Assembly (NCBI GenBank): GCA_002729525.1
Contig: PBYI01000070.1
Coordinates: 59,857 to 123,856, forward strand
Direction of reading: 5' to 3'
DNA: 64,000 nt
DNA from: Nocardioides sp.
GTDB taxonomy: Bacteria; Actinomycetota; Actinomycetes; Propionibacteriales; Nocardioidaceae
Part shown: positions 25,166-34,700 of the stretch, one piece after another
Position numbering within the stretch: the stretch's first letter is position 1
Layout: each line of letters opens with the position of its first letter
Program-made: the position numbers and the translations under genes
Notes under the pieces: generated by a model
What the model saw: the letters and a program-made list of their open reading frames with translations, nothing else
Database searches by the model: none
What the model was told of the DNA's origin: nothing

Positions 25166-25446
25166 GCGACGCGATGGGCGACGGGCTGCTCCTGCGCAGC
25201 GTCCGCCGGAGCCTTCATCGCGCACACCGCGCGGGTCTGCACCAGCCCCAGCGCCCAGCAGGTCGGGCAGCCGCGCAGCAGCGCCACGCCCGGCACGAGC
25301 AGCAGCAGCGGCCAGGGAGCGACCACCGGGAGCAGCGCGAACGCCGCGACCACCAGCGGGATGCCGAGCGCCCCGCGCACCAGGTGCACGGCGACCGAAC
25401 GGCTGGCGAAGGTGGTGTCCACGAGGCCAGCGTACGGGGCAGTCAC
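25162..25446 (-). CDS. Small membrane protein with a CPTC motif
   Basis: 94 residues, with two hydrophobic segments (AVHLVRGALGIPLVVAAFALLPVVA and WPLLLLVPGVALLRG) followed by CPTCWALGLVQTRAVC. The pattern resembles DUF2892/YgaP-like small membrane proteins, where cysteines close the second helix. Function unknown. GTG 25446 overlaps the dehydrogenase stop by 4 bp (GTGA), so the gene is coupled to the dehydrogenase and hydrolase upstream. Confidence 0.75.
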   Translation of the reverse strand: MTAPYAGLVDTTFASRSVAVHLVRGALGIPLVVAAFALLPVVAPWPLLLLVPGVALLRGCPTCWALGLVQTRAVCAMKAPADAAQEQPVAHRVA

Positions 25447-26528
25447 GGCACGACCACGATCTTGCCGACGTGCTCGCGGCGCTCGAGCGCGGTGTGCGCC
25501 TCGGCAAGCCGGTCGAGGGGATACGTCGCCGTGACCACCGGGCGGACGGCGCCCGACCGGGCGAGGTCGACGAGGCGACCGAAGATCGTCGGGGTGTGCA
25601 TCGTCGACCCGACGAGTGCGGCGTTGGCGAGGTAGAGCGTGCGGACGTCGAGCTCGACCCGCCAGCCGTCGAGGGCGCCGGCGACGACCCAGCGGGCACC
25701 GGGTCGCAGCATCCGCAGTCCCGGTCCGACGGTCGCACCGGCGACCACGTCGACCACCGTGTCGTAGCCGTCGGGCGCGGCGTCGCGCAGGTCGTCGAGG
25801 AGGTGCCCGCGGCGTCGGTCAACGACCACGTCGGCGCCCGCCTCGGCCACGGGCGCGACCTTGTCCCCGCTGCTGACCGCGACCACCCGGGCGCCACGGG
25901 CGGTGGCGAGCTGCACGGCGGCCAGGCCGACCCCGCCGGAGGCGCCGGTGACCAGGACGGTGCGGCCCGCGCCCCGCTCGGCGGTGACGCCGCCGCGCTC
26001 CAGCATCCCGAGGGCGGTGCCGTAGGCGATGGGCAGCGCGCCGAGCTCGACGTCGGTGAGCGGCGAGTCGTCGACCCGGTGCACGCAGGCGGCCGGCACC
26101 ACGACGTGCTCGGCGAACCCGCCGTCCCGCTCGCTGCCCAGCACGTCCGCCGGCAGCGCGGAGTCCGGGTCGCCCGGCACGGGCCAGTCGTAGAGCAGCG
26201 GGTCGACGAGCACCCGCGCGCCGTCCAGCTCCCCGTCGACACCGCTGCCGAGGGCCACGACCCGTCCGGCGACGTCGCCGCCCTGCACCCGGGGGAAGTC
26301 GAGCGGCCCGAGCCAGCCGCCGCGCGCGTCGGCGTCGTCGGCCGACGCGGCGTACGACCCCTCGCGGGTCCAGAGGTCGGTGTTGTTGCAGCCGGCGGCA
26401 GCGACCCGGACCAGCACCTCGCCCGGGCCGGTCTCGGGCACCGGTACGTCGCGGAGCTCCACGGCCTCCGGTCCGCCGTGGTACGTCGTGACGGCGGCGC
26501 GCATCGTGCGGCGTGCGGCGTCGCTCAT
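25443..26528 (-). CDS. Zinc-type alcohol dehydrogenase / quinone oxidoreductase-like protein
   Basis: 361 residues from ATG 26528, which overlaps the upstream stop as ATGA. MDR features: GEVLVRVAAAGCNNTDLW, LDFPRVQGGDVAGRVVALG and the NADPH-binding segment TVLVTGASGGVGLAAVQLATARGARVVAVS. The structural-zinc cysteines are absent and the catalytic ligands are incomplete, so a zinc-free quinone reductase-like enzyme fits best. Middle member of an operon with an alpha/beta hydrolase and a small membrane protein. Confidence 0.88.
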   Translation of the reverse strand: MSDAARRTMRAAVTTYHGGPEAVELRDVPVPETGPGEVLVRVAAAGCNNTDLWTREGSYAASADDADARGGWLGPLDFPRVQGGDVAGRVVALGSGVDGELDGARVLVDPLLYDWPVPGDPDSALPADVLGSERDGGFAEHVVVPAACVHRVDDSPLTDVELGALPIAYGTALGMLERGGVTAERGAGRTVLVTGASGGVGLAAVQLATARGARVVAVSSGDKVAPVAEAGADVVVDRRRGHLLDDLRDAAPDGYDTVVDVVAGATVGPGLRMLRPGARWVVAGALDGWRVELDVRTLYLANAALVGSTMHTPTIFGRLVDLARSGAVRPVVTATYPLDRLAEAHTALERREHVGKIVVVP

Positions 26529-27376
26529 CCGGGGACGCGCGCCCGGATCTCGTCCGCCACCACCCCGGGCACCGCGTCGGGCAGCCAGTGCCCCTCCCCC
26601 GGCAGCCGGACGAACCGGTAGGCGCCGCTGACCGAGTCGCCGCACGCCTCGGCCGCCGCCGGGGCCACCGCGAGGTCGTCCTCGCCCCAGACGTACGTCG
26701 TCGGCGCAGCGACCGCGGGAAGCCGGCCGAGGTCGGCGCCCATCGCGCGGTACCAGTCGAGCGCCGGGGTGATCCCGCCCTCCCGCAGCAGCGCGACGTA
26801 CTGCTCGACGTCCTCGTCGGGCACCGCGCCCTCGTACATCGCCCGGAGCCGTCGGGCGTCCTCGGCCATCAGCACCTCCTCGGCGTGTCCGCGCTCGCGG
26901 AACAGGCCGATGTAGGACGAGCGGCGCTGCTGCTCGGGGTCCGAGCGCAGGGCGGCGTTGTAGCCGACGAGGTGCGGGATCGACAGGGCGGTCAGCGACC
27001 GCACGGCGTCGGGGTGCCGAGCCGCCAGCACCCAGGCCACGGCCGCGCCCCAGTCGTGCCCGACGAGGTGGAAGGTCTCGTGGCCCAGGGCCGCGGCGAT
27101 CGCGACGGCGTCCTCGGCGAGCGTGCCGGTGGCGTACGCCGCCACGTCGTCCGGGCGGGCGCCGGGCGAGTACCCGCGCTGGTCGGGGGCGACGAGGCGC
27201 AGACCCGGCCCGTCGGCGAGCAGGGTGCGTGCCGTCGCCGTCCAGGACAGTGAGGACTGCGGGAACCCGTGCAGCAGCACGACCGGTACACCGTCGTCCG
27301 GGCCGGCGAGGCGCACGTCGAAGGTCAGTCCGTCGTGCTCGACGGTGCTGCGGGTCCAGAGGGCGTCGTTGCTCAC
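26525..27376 (-). CDS. Alpha/beta hydrolase, epoxide hydrolase/dehalogenase type
   Basis: 283 residues from GTG 27376, preceded by GAGGTGG. The oxyanion motif LLHGFPQSSLSW and nucleophile elbow VGHDWGAAVAW, with Asp as the nucleophile, indicate an epoxide hydrolase or haloalkane dehalogenase-like enzyme; the catalytic His is in GEGHWLPDAVPG. First gene of a coupled three-gene operon with the dehydrogenase, so the pair may process one small organic substrate. Confidence 0.88.
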   Translation of the reverse strand: MSNDALWTRSTVEHDGLTFDVRLAGPDDGVPVVLLHGFPQSSLSWTATARTLLADGPGLRLVAPDQRGYSPGARPDDVAAYATGTLAEDAVAIAAALGHETFHLVGHDWGAAVAWVLAARHPDAVRSLTALSIPHLVGYNAALRSDPEQQRRSSYIGLFRERGHAEEVLMAEDARRLRAMYEGAVPDEDVEQYVALLREGGITPALDWYRAMGADLGRLPAVAAPTTYVWGEDDLAVAPAAAEACGDSVSGAYRFVRLPGEGHWLPDAVPGVVADEIRARVPG

Positions 27377-27515
27377 GCACCCACCTCACCACGCGGAGCG
27401 CTCGCCCGCGAGGACTGGTCGGCGCCGGCGCTGATCCCGCCACGGTCTCGACGCCGTACGCCGACCGCCCACCAGCCACCGGTCCCCCAACGGCCGAGCT
27501 CCCTCTGCAGCGGTC

Positions 27516-27944
27516 GTGCACGGGTCCGTCCGGGGCCCTGCCGCCCTCCCGTGCGGCCGGTCCGTCCAGGACGTCCCAGCGCAGAGCGTAGACCGCACCG
27601 GCGACGGGGCTGCCGGGGTCCGGGTGCTCGGCACGCTCGTTGGCGCGCTCGTCGTCGTGCTTGCAGCCGGTCGGGTGCCCCTCGCCGTCCTGGTGGTCGT
27701 CGCCGTCGCCGCGCTCCTCCTCGGGATGGCCTACAAACCGGTCGTGCCGGTGCTCGCCGGCGCCGGGTCCGCGCTCGCGGTCGTCGTCCTCGTCGGCGCG
27801 CCCTCCGGCGCCCTCGAGACCGTGGCGGCGCTCCGACTGCTCGACACGCTCCTGGGCGCCGGCATCGCCCTGGCCGCGGGGTACCTGCTGTGGCCGCGCG
27901 ACCCGGCCGACGCGGACGAGGTCGCCACACCTCGCACTGCATGA
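27516..27944 (+). pseudogene. FUSC-like transporter fragment
   Basis: From about residue 35 the frame reads like the C-terminal FUSC membrane domain (VRVLGTLVGALVVVL, then several hydrophobic helices, then RLLDTLLGAGIALAAGYLLWPRD). Full FUSC proteins have an additional N-terminal membrane half and often a cytosolic domain, total above 300 residues. Nothing similar lies upstream, where the first 30 residues of this frame look random. It is probably a remnant of an aromatic-acid-type exporter, though a small four-helix protein cannot be excluded. Confidence 0.5.
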
Positions 27945-27986
27945 ACTCGCACCACTCGACTGCCTCGATGGCGTCTCCTGGACTCC

Positions 27987-27992
27987 TAGGCT
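27987..27992 (+). promoter_or_regulatory. Likely leaderless -10 (TAGGCT)
   Basis: TAGGCT ends 7 nt before ATG 28000 of the small membrane protein gene. Confidence 0.55.
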
Positions 27993-27999
27993 CCGGGCC

Positions 28000-28278
28000 A
28001 TGACTGAGCTCCCTTCTCGGACCACCTCGGACCCGCTGCGCGCCCTCAGCCCCTGGAACTACATCGCCAGCGGCATCGTCGTGACGCTCGCTTCGGCGGG
28101 CCTGGCCAGCCTCGGGGTCGCCAACCTCGACGACCCGTACAGCTCCGACGACAGCGCCGTGCTGTTCTTCCAGGTGATCGGCCTGATCGGGACGCTGATC
28201 GGAGTCGTGACGTTCCTGATCGGCGTCGTCGCCCAGGGCGTCCGCGTGGGCCTGCGGGCTCACAGCACCGACGCGTAG
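28000..28278 (+). CDS. Small two-helix membrane protein
   Basis: 92 residues. Two hydrophobic helices (YIASGIVVTLASAGLASLGVA and VLFFQVIGLIGTLIGVVTFLIGVVAQGV) are separated by an acidic loop (NLDDPYSSDDSA). No family recognised. The start is supported by the upstream TAGGCT signal. Two hairpins follow the stop. Confidence 0.7.
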   Translation: MTELPSRTTSDPLRALSPWNYIASGIVVTLASAGLASLGVANLDDPYSSDDSAVLFFQVIGLIGTLIGVVTFLIGVVAQGVRVGLRAHSTDA

Positions 28279-28284
28279 CCGGTG

Positions 28285-28310
28285 GCTCTCAGGTCCTGAC
28301 CCCTGAGAGC
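28285..28310 (+). terminator. Hairpin terminator
   Basis: GCTCTCAGG (28285-28293) pairs with CCTGAGAGC (28302-28310), 8 nt loop, starting 6 nt after the small membrane protein stop. Confidence 0.65.
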
Positions 28311-28313
28311 AGA

Positions 28314-28346
28314 AGAGGCGGCCTCCGTCGTGCGGAGACAGCCTCT
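28314..28346. terminator. Second stacked hairpin
   Basis: AGAGGC (28314-28319) pairs with GCCTCT (28341-28346), enclosing CTCCG/CGGAG (28323-28327 with 28333-28337). It directly follows the previous hairpin and may serve the convergent gene that ends at 28399. Confidence 0.45.
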
Positions 28347-28398
28347 GACGCCTCGGACTGGCAGCACGTGGTCACGGCCGACTCGGACGTCGCAACTA

Positions 28399-28689
28399 TC
28401 AGTGGTCTCGTGCGTCGGATGCGCCTGCGACGAGACCCCGCCAGGCAGCGCGGATCGCTGGCGGAAGCACGAGCTCCTCCCACAGATCCACCAGCAGGAC
28501 CGCGTCGACGTACGTCAGGGCATCGACCGGCCCGCCCTCGCGGAGCACGATCTCGTACACCCGCGCCCGCTGCCTCCGATCGCGCAGATCGAACAGCCGA
28601 CCTCGGTCCGACCAGTTGAGGTGCAGCGGCAGCTCGACGACCGCGAACGCCTGCTCCACCGACAACCGGGGCAACGCCGTCGTCGACAC
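28399..28689 (-). CDS. Unrecognised protein with conserved-looking LPLHLNW motif
   Basis: 96 residues if GTG 28689 is used; an upstream start at 28743 gives 114 but overlaps the divergent gene. The sequence LSVEQAFAVVELPLHLNWSDRGRLFDLRDRRQRARVYEIVLREG followed by YVDAVLLVDLWEELVLPPAIRAAW reads as a compact folded protein with strong conservation-like features. I recall similar small proteins in actinobacterial accessory regions but cannot name a family. GC at third positions is lower than in neighbours. It may be the remaining C-terminal part of a longer protein. Confidence 0.55.
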   Translation of the reverse strand: MSTTALPRLSVEQAFAVVELPLHLNWSDRGRLFDLRDRRQRARVYEIVLREGGPVDALTYVDAVLLVDLWEELVLPPAIRAAWRGLVAGASDARDH

Positions 28690-28718
28690 AGCTGCGCACG
28701 CTGCGAGAGCATGCGCCG

Positions 28719-29720
28719 GTGGATGCGAGCCCTGACGCGCCATTCGCGGAGATCGCCGATGTGCCCACGCTGCTGAGCTGGGCAGCGTCGGTCGGCGTCG
28801 ACCTCTGCGACCGTCGCGACACCATCGACGCGGCGGCTCGAGGCCTGGTCTTCCTCCTGTGGAACCCCCTCAGCGTGCCGAAGGACCCGAGCGCGGCCGC
28901 TCGACCCGCGACGACGATCGACGGCCTGAATGCGGCCCCCGCTGACCGCGGCCACGAGTGCACCGGGACGATCGACGACCCCACCCACGCGGAAGAGGGT
29001 CGAGTCGGGCGGCTCGTGCAGGCCATGGCCGCCGGCGACCTCGCGGTTCCTCGCGACATTGCCTATCGCGCCTGGTACACGACCGCGCGGGACGTTCGTG
29101 ACGTCCTCGACCAGACGCTCCCGGCCGCCCCGTTCACCCCAGACGGGCGCACCAACACGCGGATGACGGTCGACGCCGGCAGGCACCCAGAAGCACTGAG
29201 CCGGGCCGTAGAGGTCCTCCGTTCCCCCAGCCGTCAGCTCCACCTGGGAAACACGTCGCTGAGCGCGGCAGAGCTCCTGGGCGCCGACTGGACGGGGTTC
29301 GCGGCGGCTCTCGAGGCTCGGCAAGCGGCTCTGACCATGCTGTCCCACGAGCTCGGCACGCCCCGCACGATCGGCCTGATCGCCGCGATCGGCGCCGCCG
29401 GGGACCCGACAGGGTTCCCGCAGCGGAGCTGGAGCCAAGCGGTTGCAGGTCTACGCCACTCTCTGCGACGTGCCCTCGCAGGGACACCTCTCCCCGGCCT
29501 CGTGCATCCGCCGGTCGACCTCCACCAGCTGTGGGAGACCGCCGCCGCATGCCCGGCGCAGCTGAACGGCCCCCAGGCACTGTGGTTCGCCGAGCACCTG
29601 ACCGAACCCCTGGGTGACATGCGCGCCGACGCGGCCGCTGCACTGACGGCGCGATTCCCAGGGCCGAAGCTCGACACCATGGGTGCGTTGATCATGAGCG
29701 ATGGGCTCGGCATCGGCTGA
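28719..29720 (+). CDS. Unrecognised soluble protein, 333 residues
   Basis: GTG-started frame with clean actinobacterial codon use throughout. The translation is helical and soluble, without signal peptide or membrane segment (LPTLLSWAASVGVDLCDRRDTIDAAARGLVFLLWN near the start; AELLGADWTGFAAALEARQAALTMLSHELG in the middle). No family recognised. It is divergent from the 96-residue gene and lies between a double terminator and tRNA-Pro, in DNA of somewhat lower GC, which suggests an acquired island. Confidence 0.6.
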   Translation: MDASPDAPFAEIADVPTLLSWAASVGVDLCDRRDTIDAAARGLVFLLWNPLSVPKDPSAAARPATTIDGLNAAPADRGHECTGTIDDPTHAEEGRVGRLVQAMAAGDLAVPRDIAYRAWYTTARDVRDVLDQTLPAAPFTPDGRTNTRMTVDAGRHPEALSRAVEVLRSPSRQLHLGNTSLSAAELLGADWTGFAAALEARQAALTMLSHELGTPRTIGLIAAIGAAGDPTGFPQRSWSQAVAGLRHSLRRALAGTPLPGLVHPPVDLHQLWETAAACPAQLNGPQALWFAEHLTEPLGDMRADAAAALTARFPGPKLDTMGALIMSDGLGIG

Positions 29721-29800
29721 CCACGTCCGCCCCCTCGTCCTCGACGACCAGACGGACGGCGCACCGCGACGGACGCGCCCGCTGGCCCCCGAAATGACAA

Positions 29801-29827
29801 CAGCCGGACCCGCAATGAGTCCGGCTG
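29801..29827 (-). terminator. Intrinsic terminator of tRNA-Pro
   Basis: CAGCCGGAC and GTCCGGCTG form a 9 bp stem; on the minus strand it is followed by TTGTCATTTC, a T-rich tail. It lies 28 nt after the tRNA 3' end. A small extra hairpin (GATGTC-CTGA-GACATC, 29833-29848) lies between. Confidence 0.75.
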
Positions 29828-29854
29828 TCGCCGATGTCCTGAGACATCACACGG

Positions 29855-29928
<74 letters not shown>

Positions 29929-29991
29929 AGGCCGCCTTGCGACGGCGTGCAGACACTACCGCAGGAGCCTCCGGCGCCTGGAATCGGCCGG

Positions 29992-31752
29992 TCACCGCGC
30001 GCCGCTCGCGCCGCCCGCGAGTCGCCGCAGCCGCTGGCGCAGCAACGCCACCCGGTGCTCGTTGCCCGGCAGGCCGACGTACCGGTCGCCGTACGCCGCC
30101 AGCAGAGCGTCGTCGAGGCGACGTACGGCACCGGGCGGGAACTTGTAGCCCATCACCGCGTTGAGGTCGCTCAGCTCGGCACGGCGCAGCACGTGGCCGA
30201 GCTCGTCGAGGCTGGTGATACCGAGCTCGAGGAGCAGGCCGGAGATCCAGGCGTAGTGGTCGGTGCGCGACCAGCCGGCGTCGTCGTACTGCCCGGCCAG
30301 GAAGGCGGCGAGCTCGCGGGCGTCCAGACGCGGGTCGTCCGGCTCCGGCGGGGACGGAGCCGGATGGACGACGGGCGGGCGGAGCCGCTCGCGGATCGCC
30401 GAGAACTCCTGGTCGGCGAGCTCCAGGAGACCAGCGGCCAGGGTGAACCGGCGGTCGAGGTCGCGGGCGTGCTCGGGCGGGACGGTGCCCTTGTAGCGCG
30501 CCTCGTGCTCGAACTCCGCCCACGCGTGCTGGAGCACCGTGCGCACCTGCACCGACGCCGGCCAGTGCCGCAGCTGCCCGCGACCCGGGTCGACGTCGGG
30601 ACCCGCCTCGACGAGCAGGTGGCGGCTGGCGTAGCCGAACCGGCCCTCGCGCGCCGTCTCCTGGCCCATGTCCCGGTCGTCGAGGACCCGCACCTCGTCG
30701 GCCAGCAGGTCGGCGACGGCGGCGACGTCGCTGCGCACGTAGGTGATCACCCGGACGCCGACCTGGTCGGTGATGCCGGTCAGCGGGTCGGGGTAGAGCA
30801 GCGCTCCGGACTCGTCGCGACGGGTCGCCTTCTCGGCGAACGACGTGACGCTCTTGGTGCGCCCGGTGACCGACAGGTAGTTGATGCCCGCCTCGTCGAG
30901 GATCTCGCGCACCAGGTCGATCCACCCGCGTCCGGCGTCGACCAGGTCGCCCTGGCGCGCGGCGTACGTCTGGACCGCCTCGTGCGCGGGATCGGTGGAA
31001 CGACCACGCAGCACGGGTGCCGGCGCCGGCTGGTCGGTCCCGCGCAGCGCCGGGGTCACGATGTAGCCGGTCTCGAGGTCGCCGTACGTCGCGGTCTCCT
31101 CCGGCCGGGTGTCGGCGAAGAGCGCGACGTAGGCGCATACGACGGCGTCGACCTGGTCCTCGACGACCCGCAGCTGGCTCTTGCGGGTCGCGGTCTCGAC
31201 CTGGCGGCGCAGCCCGGCCCAGGTGTCGTCGACCGACACCAGCGTCTCGACGTGACCGATCAAGGTCAGCATCTCGCCGCGCAACCGCTCCAGGTCACGA
31301 CCGGGCTTGGCCTTGTACTTCAGCGTGCGCTCGAGGTCGAAGAGCACGACCGAGGCCGCGTGCGGGTAGACCTCGATCGCGCGCCGGTCGCGCCCGCTGC
31401 GCGGGTCGGGGTCGAGCCCCAGCAGCTTGCAGACCCGCCGGGCGCGGGTGCCGTCGGCGAACTCCGGCTTGCCGGTGTTGGAGGGGTGCGTGCCGGCCTC
31501 GAACCGCCGGAAGTCGCGGCTCAACGCCTGCTCGGCCGGGCGTGAGCCGGTCGGGTTGGTGACGACGATGGGGGCGTCGAGCGCCACCAGGCACGGCCCG
31601 TCGACGTACGCCGCGAGCTCGCGCTGGATCTCCTCGTCGGTGTGCACCGTCGCGACGTGCAGCAGCCGCGCCTGGTCGTCGAGGACGGCGACGCCCGTCG
31701 GGCTGCGCAGCCCCCAGGCGAGGTCGATCCCGATGTAGTGCACCTCGGCCAT
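29992..31752 (-). CDS. DUF429-RelA/SpoT fusion: probable (p)ppGpp synthetase with RNase H-like domain
   Basis: 586 residues. Residues 1-235 are a DUF429 domain (YIGIDLAWG, VALDAPIVVTN, EVYPHAASV, VEDQVDAVVCAYVA), an RNase H-like fold. Residues about 275-460 are a RelA/SpoT synthetase domain: GRTKSVTSFAEK at 297-308, DQVGVRVITY at 329-338, GYASRHLLV at 373-381, VQVRT at 401-405 and HAWAEFEHEARYK at 409-421. It resembles the mycobacterial dual-function protein MS_RHII-RSD, so alarmone synthesis coupled to nuclease-like activity is the best guess. S400 stands where most small alarmone synthetases have the catalytic Glu of ExQxRT. The C-terminal 125 residues are unassigned. Confidence 0.85.
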   Translation of the reverse strand: MAEVHYIGIDLAWGLRSPTGVAVLDDQARLLHVATVHTDEEIQRELAAYVDGPCLVALDAPIVVTNPTGSRPAEQALSRDFRRFEAGTHPSNTGKPEFADGTRARRVCKLLGLDPDPRSGRDRRAIEVYPHAASVVLFDLERTLKYKAKPGRDLERLRGEMLTLIGHVETLVSVDDTWAGLRRQVETATRKSQLRVVEDQVDAVVCAYVALFADTRPEETATYGDLETGYIVTPALRGTDQPAPAPVLRGRSTDPAHEAVQTYAARQGDLVDAGRGWIDLVREILDEAGINYLSVTGRTKSVTSFAEKATRRDESGALLYPDPLTGITDQVGVRVITYVRSDVAAVADLLADEVRVLDDRDMGQETAREGRFGYASRHLLVEAGPDVDPGRGQLRHWPASVQVRTVLQHAWAEFEHEARYKGTVPPEHARDLDRRFTLAAGLLELADQEFSAIRERLRPPVVHPAPSPPEPDDPRLDARELAAFLAGQYDDAGWSRTDHYAWISGLLLELGITSLDELGHVLRRAELSDLNAVMGYKFPPGAVRRLDDALLAAYGDRYVGLPGNEHRVALLRQRLRRLAGGASGAR

Positions 31753-31785
31753 CCTTCACCATCGACCGCTGCACCGGTGCGCCCC

Positions 31786-34700
31786 TCACCGGAAGTCGCG
31801 CGACTGCTGACGGGCCTGGAGCGCCGCCCCCGCGCCGGGAACGACGGCGTCGAGCCCGTCGACGCGGTCGGCCACCAGGTTGGTGACGCCCTCGTTGCGC
31901 TCGAGGATGCCGCGCACGACGACGGCGACCCGGTTGCGGGCCGCGCGCCGGTGGGCCTTCATCACGCCGACCGAGCAGACGACGTTGAGCATGCCGGTCT
32001 CGTCCTCGAGGTTGAGGAACGTGACCCCCATGGCCGTGCCCGGGCGCTGGCGGTGCGTGACGACGCCGGCGACGCGCACCCGACGGTGCGGCTCGGACGT
32101 CGCGAGGTCGCCGATCGAGCGGACCCCGGCCGCCCGCAGCGCCTCGCGCAGGTGCGACATCGGGTGCACGTCGGTCGACACCCCGGTGGCCCAGAGGTCG
32201 GCGAGCGTGGTGTCGACCGGCCCCATGCCCGGCAGCATCGGCGCGTCGACGGCAGGCGTGGTGCCCGGCAGGTGCTCGGCGCGCTCCGCGAAGCCCGCGG
32301 CCCACAGCGCCTGGCGCCGGTCGAGCCCGAAGCAGGACAGCGCCCCCGCCGTCGCCAGCGCCTCCAGCTGCTCCGTCGACAGCCCGGCGCGACGGGACAG
32401 GTCGGTGACGTCGGCGAACGGCGCCCGCTCGCGCGCGGCGACGACCCGCTCGGCCACCTCGACGCCGACCCCGCGGACCGAGTCGAGCCCGAGCCGGACC
32501 GCGAGTCGCCCGTCGCGGCGGTGCGCCGGCGTCGGGTCCGGGGTCCCCGGCAGCCAGGGCGCGGGGCCGAAGCGTGGCTGGCGGCAGGAGTCGTCGCCGG
32601 TCGGCTCCAGCGGGCCGGCCTCCGACTGGTCGGTCAGCGGCTCCAGGCCGGCCCGCGCCCCGGACCGCAGCACGTCGGGGCGGCGTACGTCGACCCCGTG
32701 CCGGCGGGCGTCGCCCACGAGCGACTGCGGGGAGTAGAAGCCCATCGGCTGGTTGCGCAGCAGCCCGGCCAGGAAGGCCGCCGGGTAGTGCAGCTTGAAC
32801 CACGACGAGGCGTAGACCAGCAGCGCGAACGAGAGCGCGTGAGACTCCGCGAAGCCGAAGTTGGCGAAGGACAGGATCTTGACGTAGATCGCGTCGGCCT
32901 GCTCCCCGACCAGGCCGCGGCGGGCCATGCCGGCGTACAGCTTCTCCTTGATCGACTCGATGCGCTCGACCCCGCGTTTGGAGCCCATGGCCCGGCGCAG
33001 CAGGTCGGCGTCGTCGCGCGTGCAGTCGCCGAGCGCGACCGCCATCGCCATGAGCTGCTCCTGGAACAGCGGGACGCCGCGGGTGCGCTCGAGCACGGGC
33101 ACCAGGTCGGGGTGGTCGTAGGTCACCGGCTCCTGCCCGGTCGCACGGCGTACGTAGGGGTGCACGGCGCCGCCCTGGATGGGGCCGGGACGGATCAGGG
33201 CGATCTCGATCGCCAGGTCGTAGAACTCCCGCGGCCGCAGGCGGGGCAGCGTGCCGATCTGGGCCCGGCTCTCGACCTGGAAGGTGCCGATGGAGTCGGC
33301 GCGGCAGAGCATGTCGTAGACCGCCGGCTCCTCCTTGGGCATCGTCGCGAGGGTCCACCGCTCCCCCAGGTGCTCGTGGGCCAGGCGCATCATGTGGTCG
33401 AGCGCGCCGAGCATTCCGAGGCCGAGCAGGTCGAACTTCACCAGCCCCATCGACTCGCAGCCGTCCTTGTCCCACTGCAGGACCGTGCGCCGGTCCATCC
33501 GGGCCCGCTCGATCGGGACGACCTCGCCGATCGGCTGCTCGGTGAGCACCATCCCGCCGGAGTGGATGCCGAGGTGGCGCGGTGCCCCCATCAGTTCCTC
33601 TGCCAGGGCCACGACTTGGGGCGGTACGTCGTGCGCAGCCGAGTCGCCCGCGTCACCTGTGACCACGCCGTGCCACCCGTCGATCTGCTTCGACCAAGCG
33701 TCCTGCTGGCCCTGGGAGTACCCCAGCGCCTTGGCTGCGTCACGGACGGCCGAGCGTGGCCGGTAGGTGATGAGGTTGGCGACCTGGGCGGCGTTGCGGC
33801 GGCCGTAGGTGTCGTAGACCCACTGGATGACCTCCTCGCGCCGGTCGGAGTCGAAGTTGACGTCGATGTCCGGCTCCTCGTCGCGGTGCGCGGAGATGAA
33901 GCGCTCGAACGGCAGCCGGTAGAAGACGGCGTCGACCGCGGTGATCCCGAGCGCGAAGCAGACGGCGCTGGTGGCGGCCGACCCACGGCCCTGGCAGAGG
34001 ATCTCGCGGCTGCGGGCGAAGGCGACGATGTCGTGCACGATCACGAAGTAGCCCGAGAAGTCCTTCGCCGAGATCACCCGCAGCTCGTGCTCCATCCGCT
34101 CGCGCGCCTCCTGCTCGTGCGGGGTGCCGGCGTAACGCTCGGCGAACCCGCGCTCGGCCAGCACCCGCAGCCACGTGTCGGGGTCGTGCCCCTCGGGGAT
34201 CCGGTGCTTGGGCAGGGCCGGGGTGGCGCCGCGCAGGTCGAAGGTGAGCTCGTCGGCGAGCGTGACCGTGCGCGCCACCGCCCCCGGCCAGGGCGCCAGG
34301 TCGGCCGCGACCTCGGCACCACTGCGCAGGTGGCGCGACGCCGACAGGTCGAGCCACCCGTCGAGCTCGGCGATGCTCCGGCGGGCGCGGACGGCCGCCA
34401 TGGCCGAGGCCAGCCGGTGCCGCTGCGGGGTGGCGTGGTGGACGTTGCCGGCGGCCACGACGTCGAGCCCGTGCACCTCAGCGAGGCCCGCGAGGGCGGC
34501 GTTGTCGGCGTCCTGGCCCGGGCCGGGGTGCAGCTCGACCAGCACACCGTCCAGGCCGAACAGCGCGGTCAGGCGGTCGAGCTCCGCGGCGGCGGCATCG
34601 GGGCCACCGGCAGCGAGCGCGCGGCGTACGTGGCTCTTGCGGCAGCCCGTGAGCACCACCCAGTGGTCGCGGCCGCGCTCGGCGAGCTCCTCCAGGTGGT

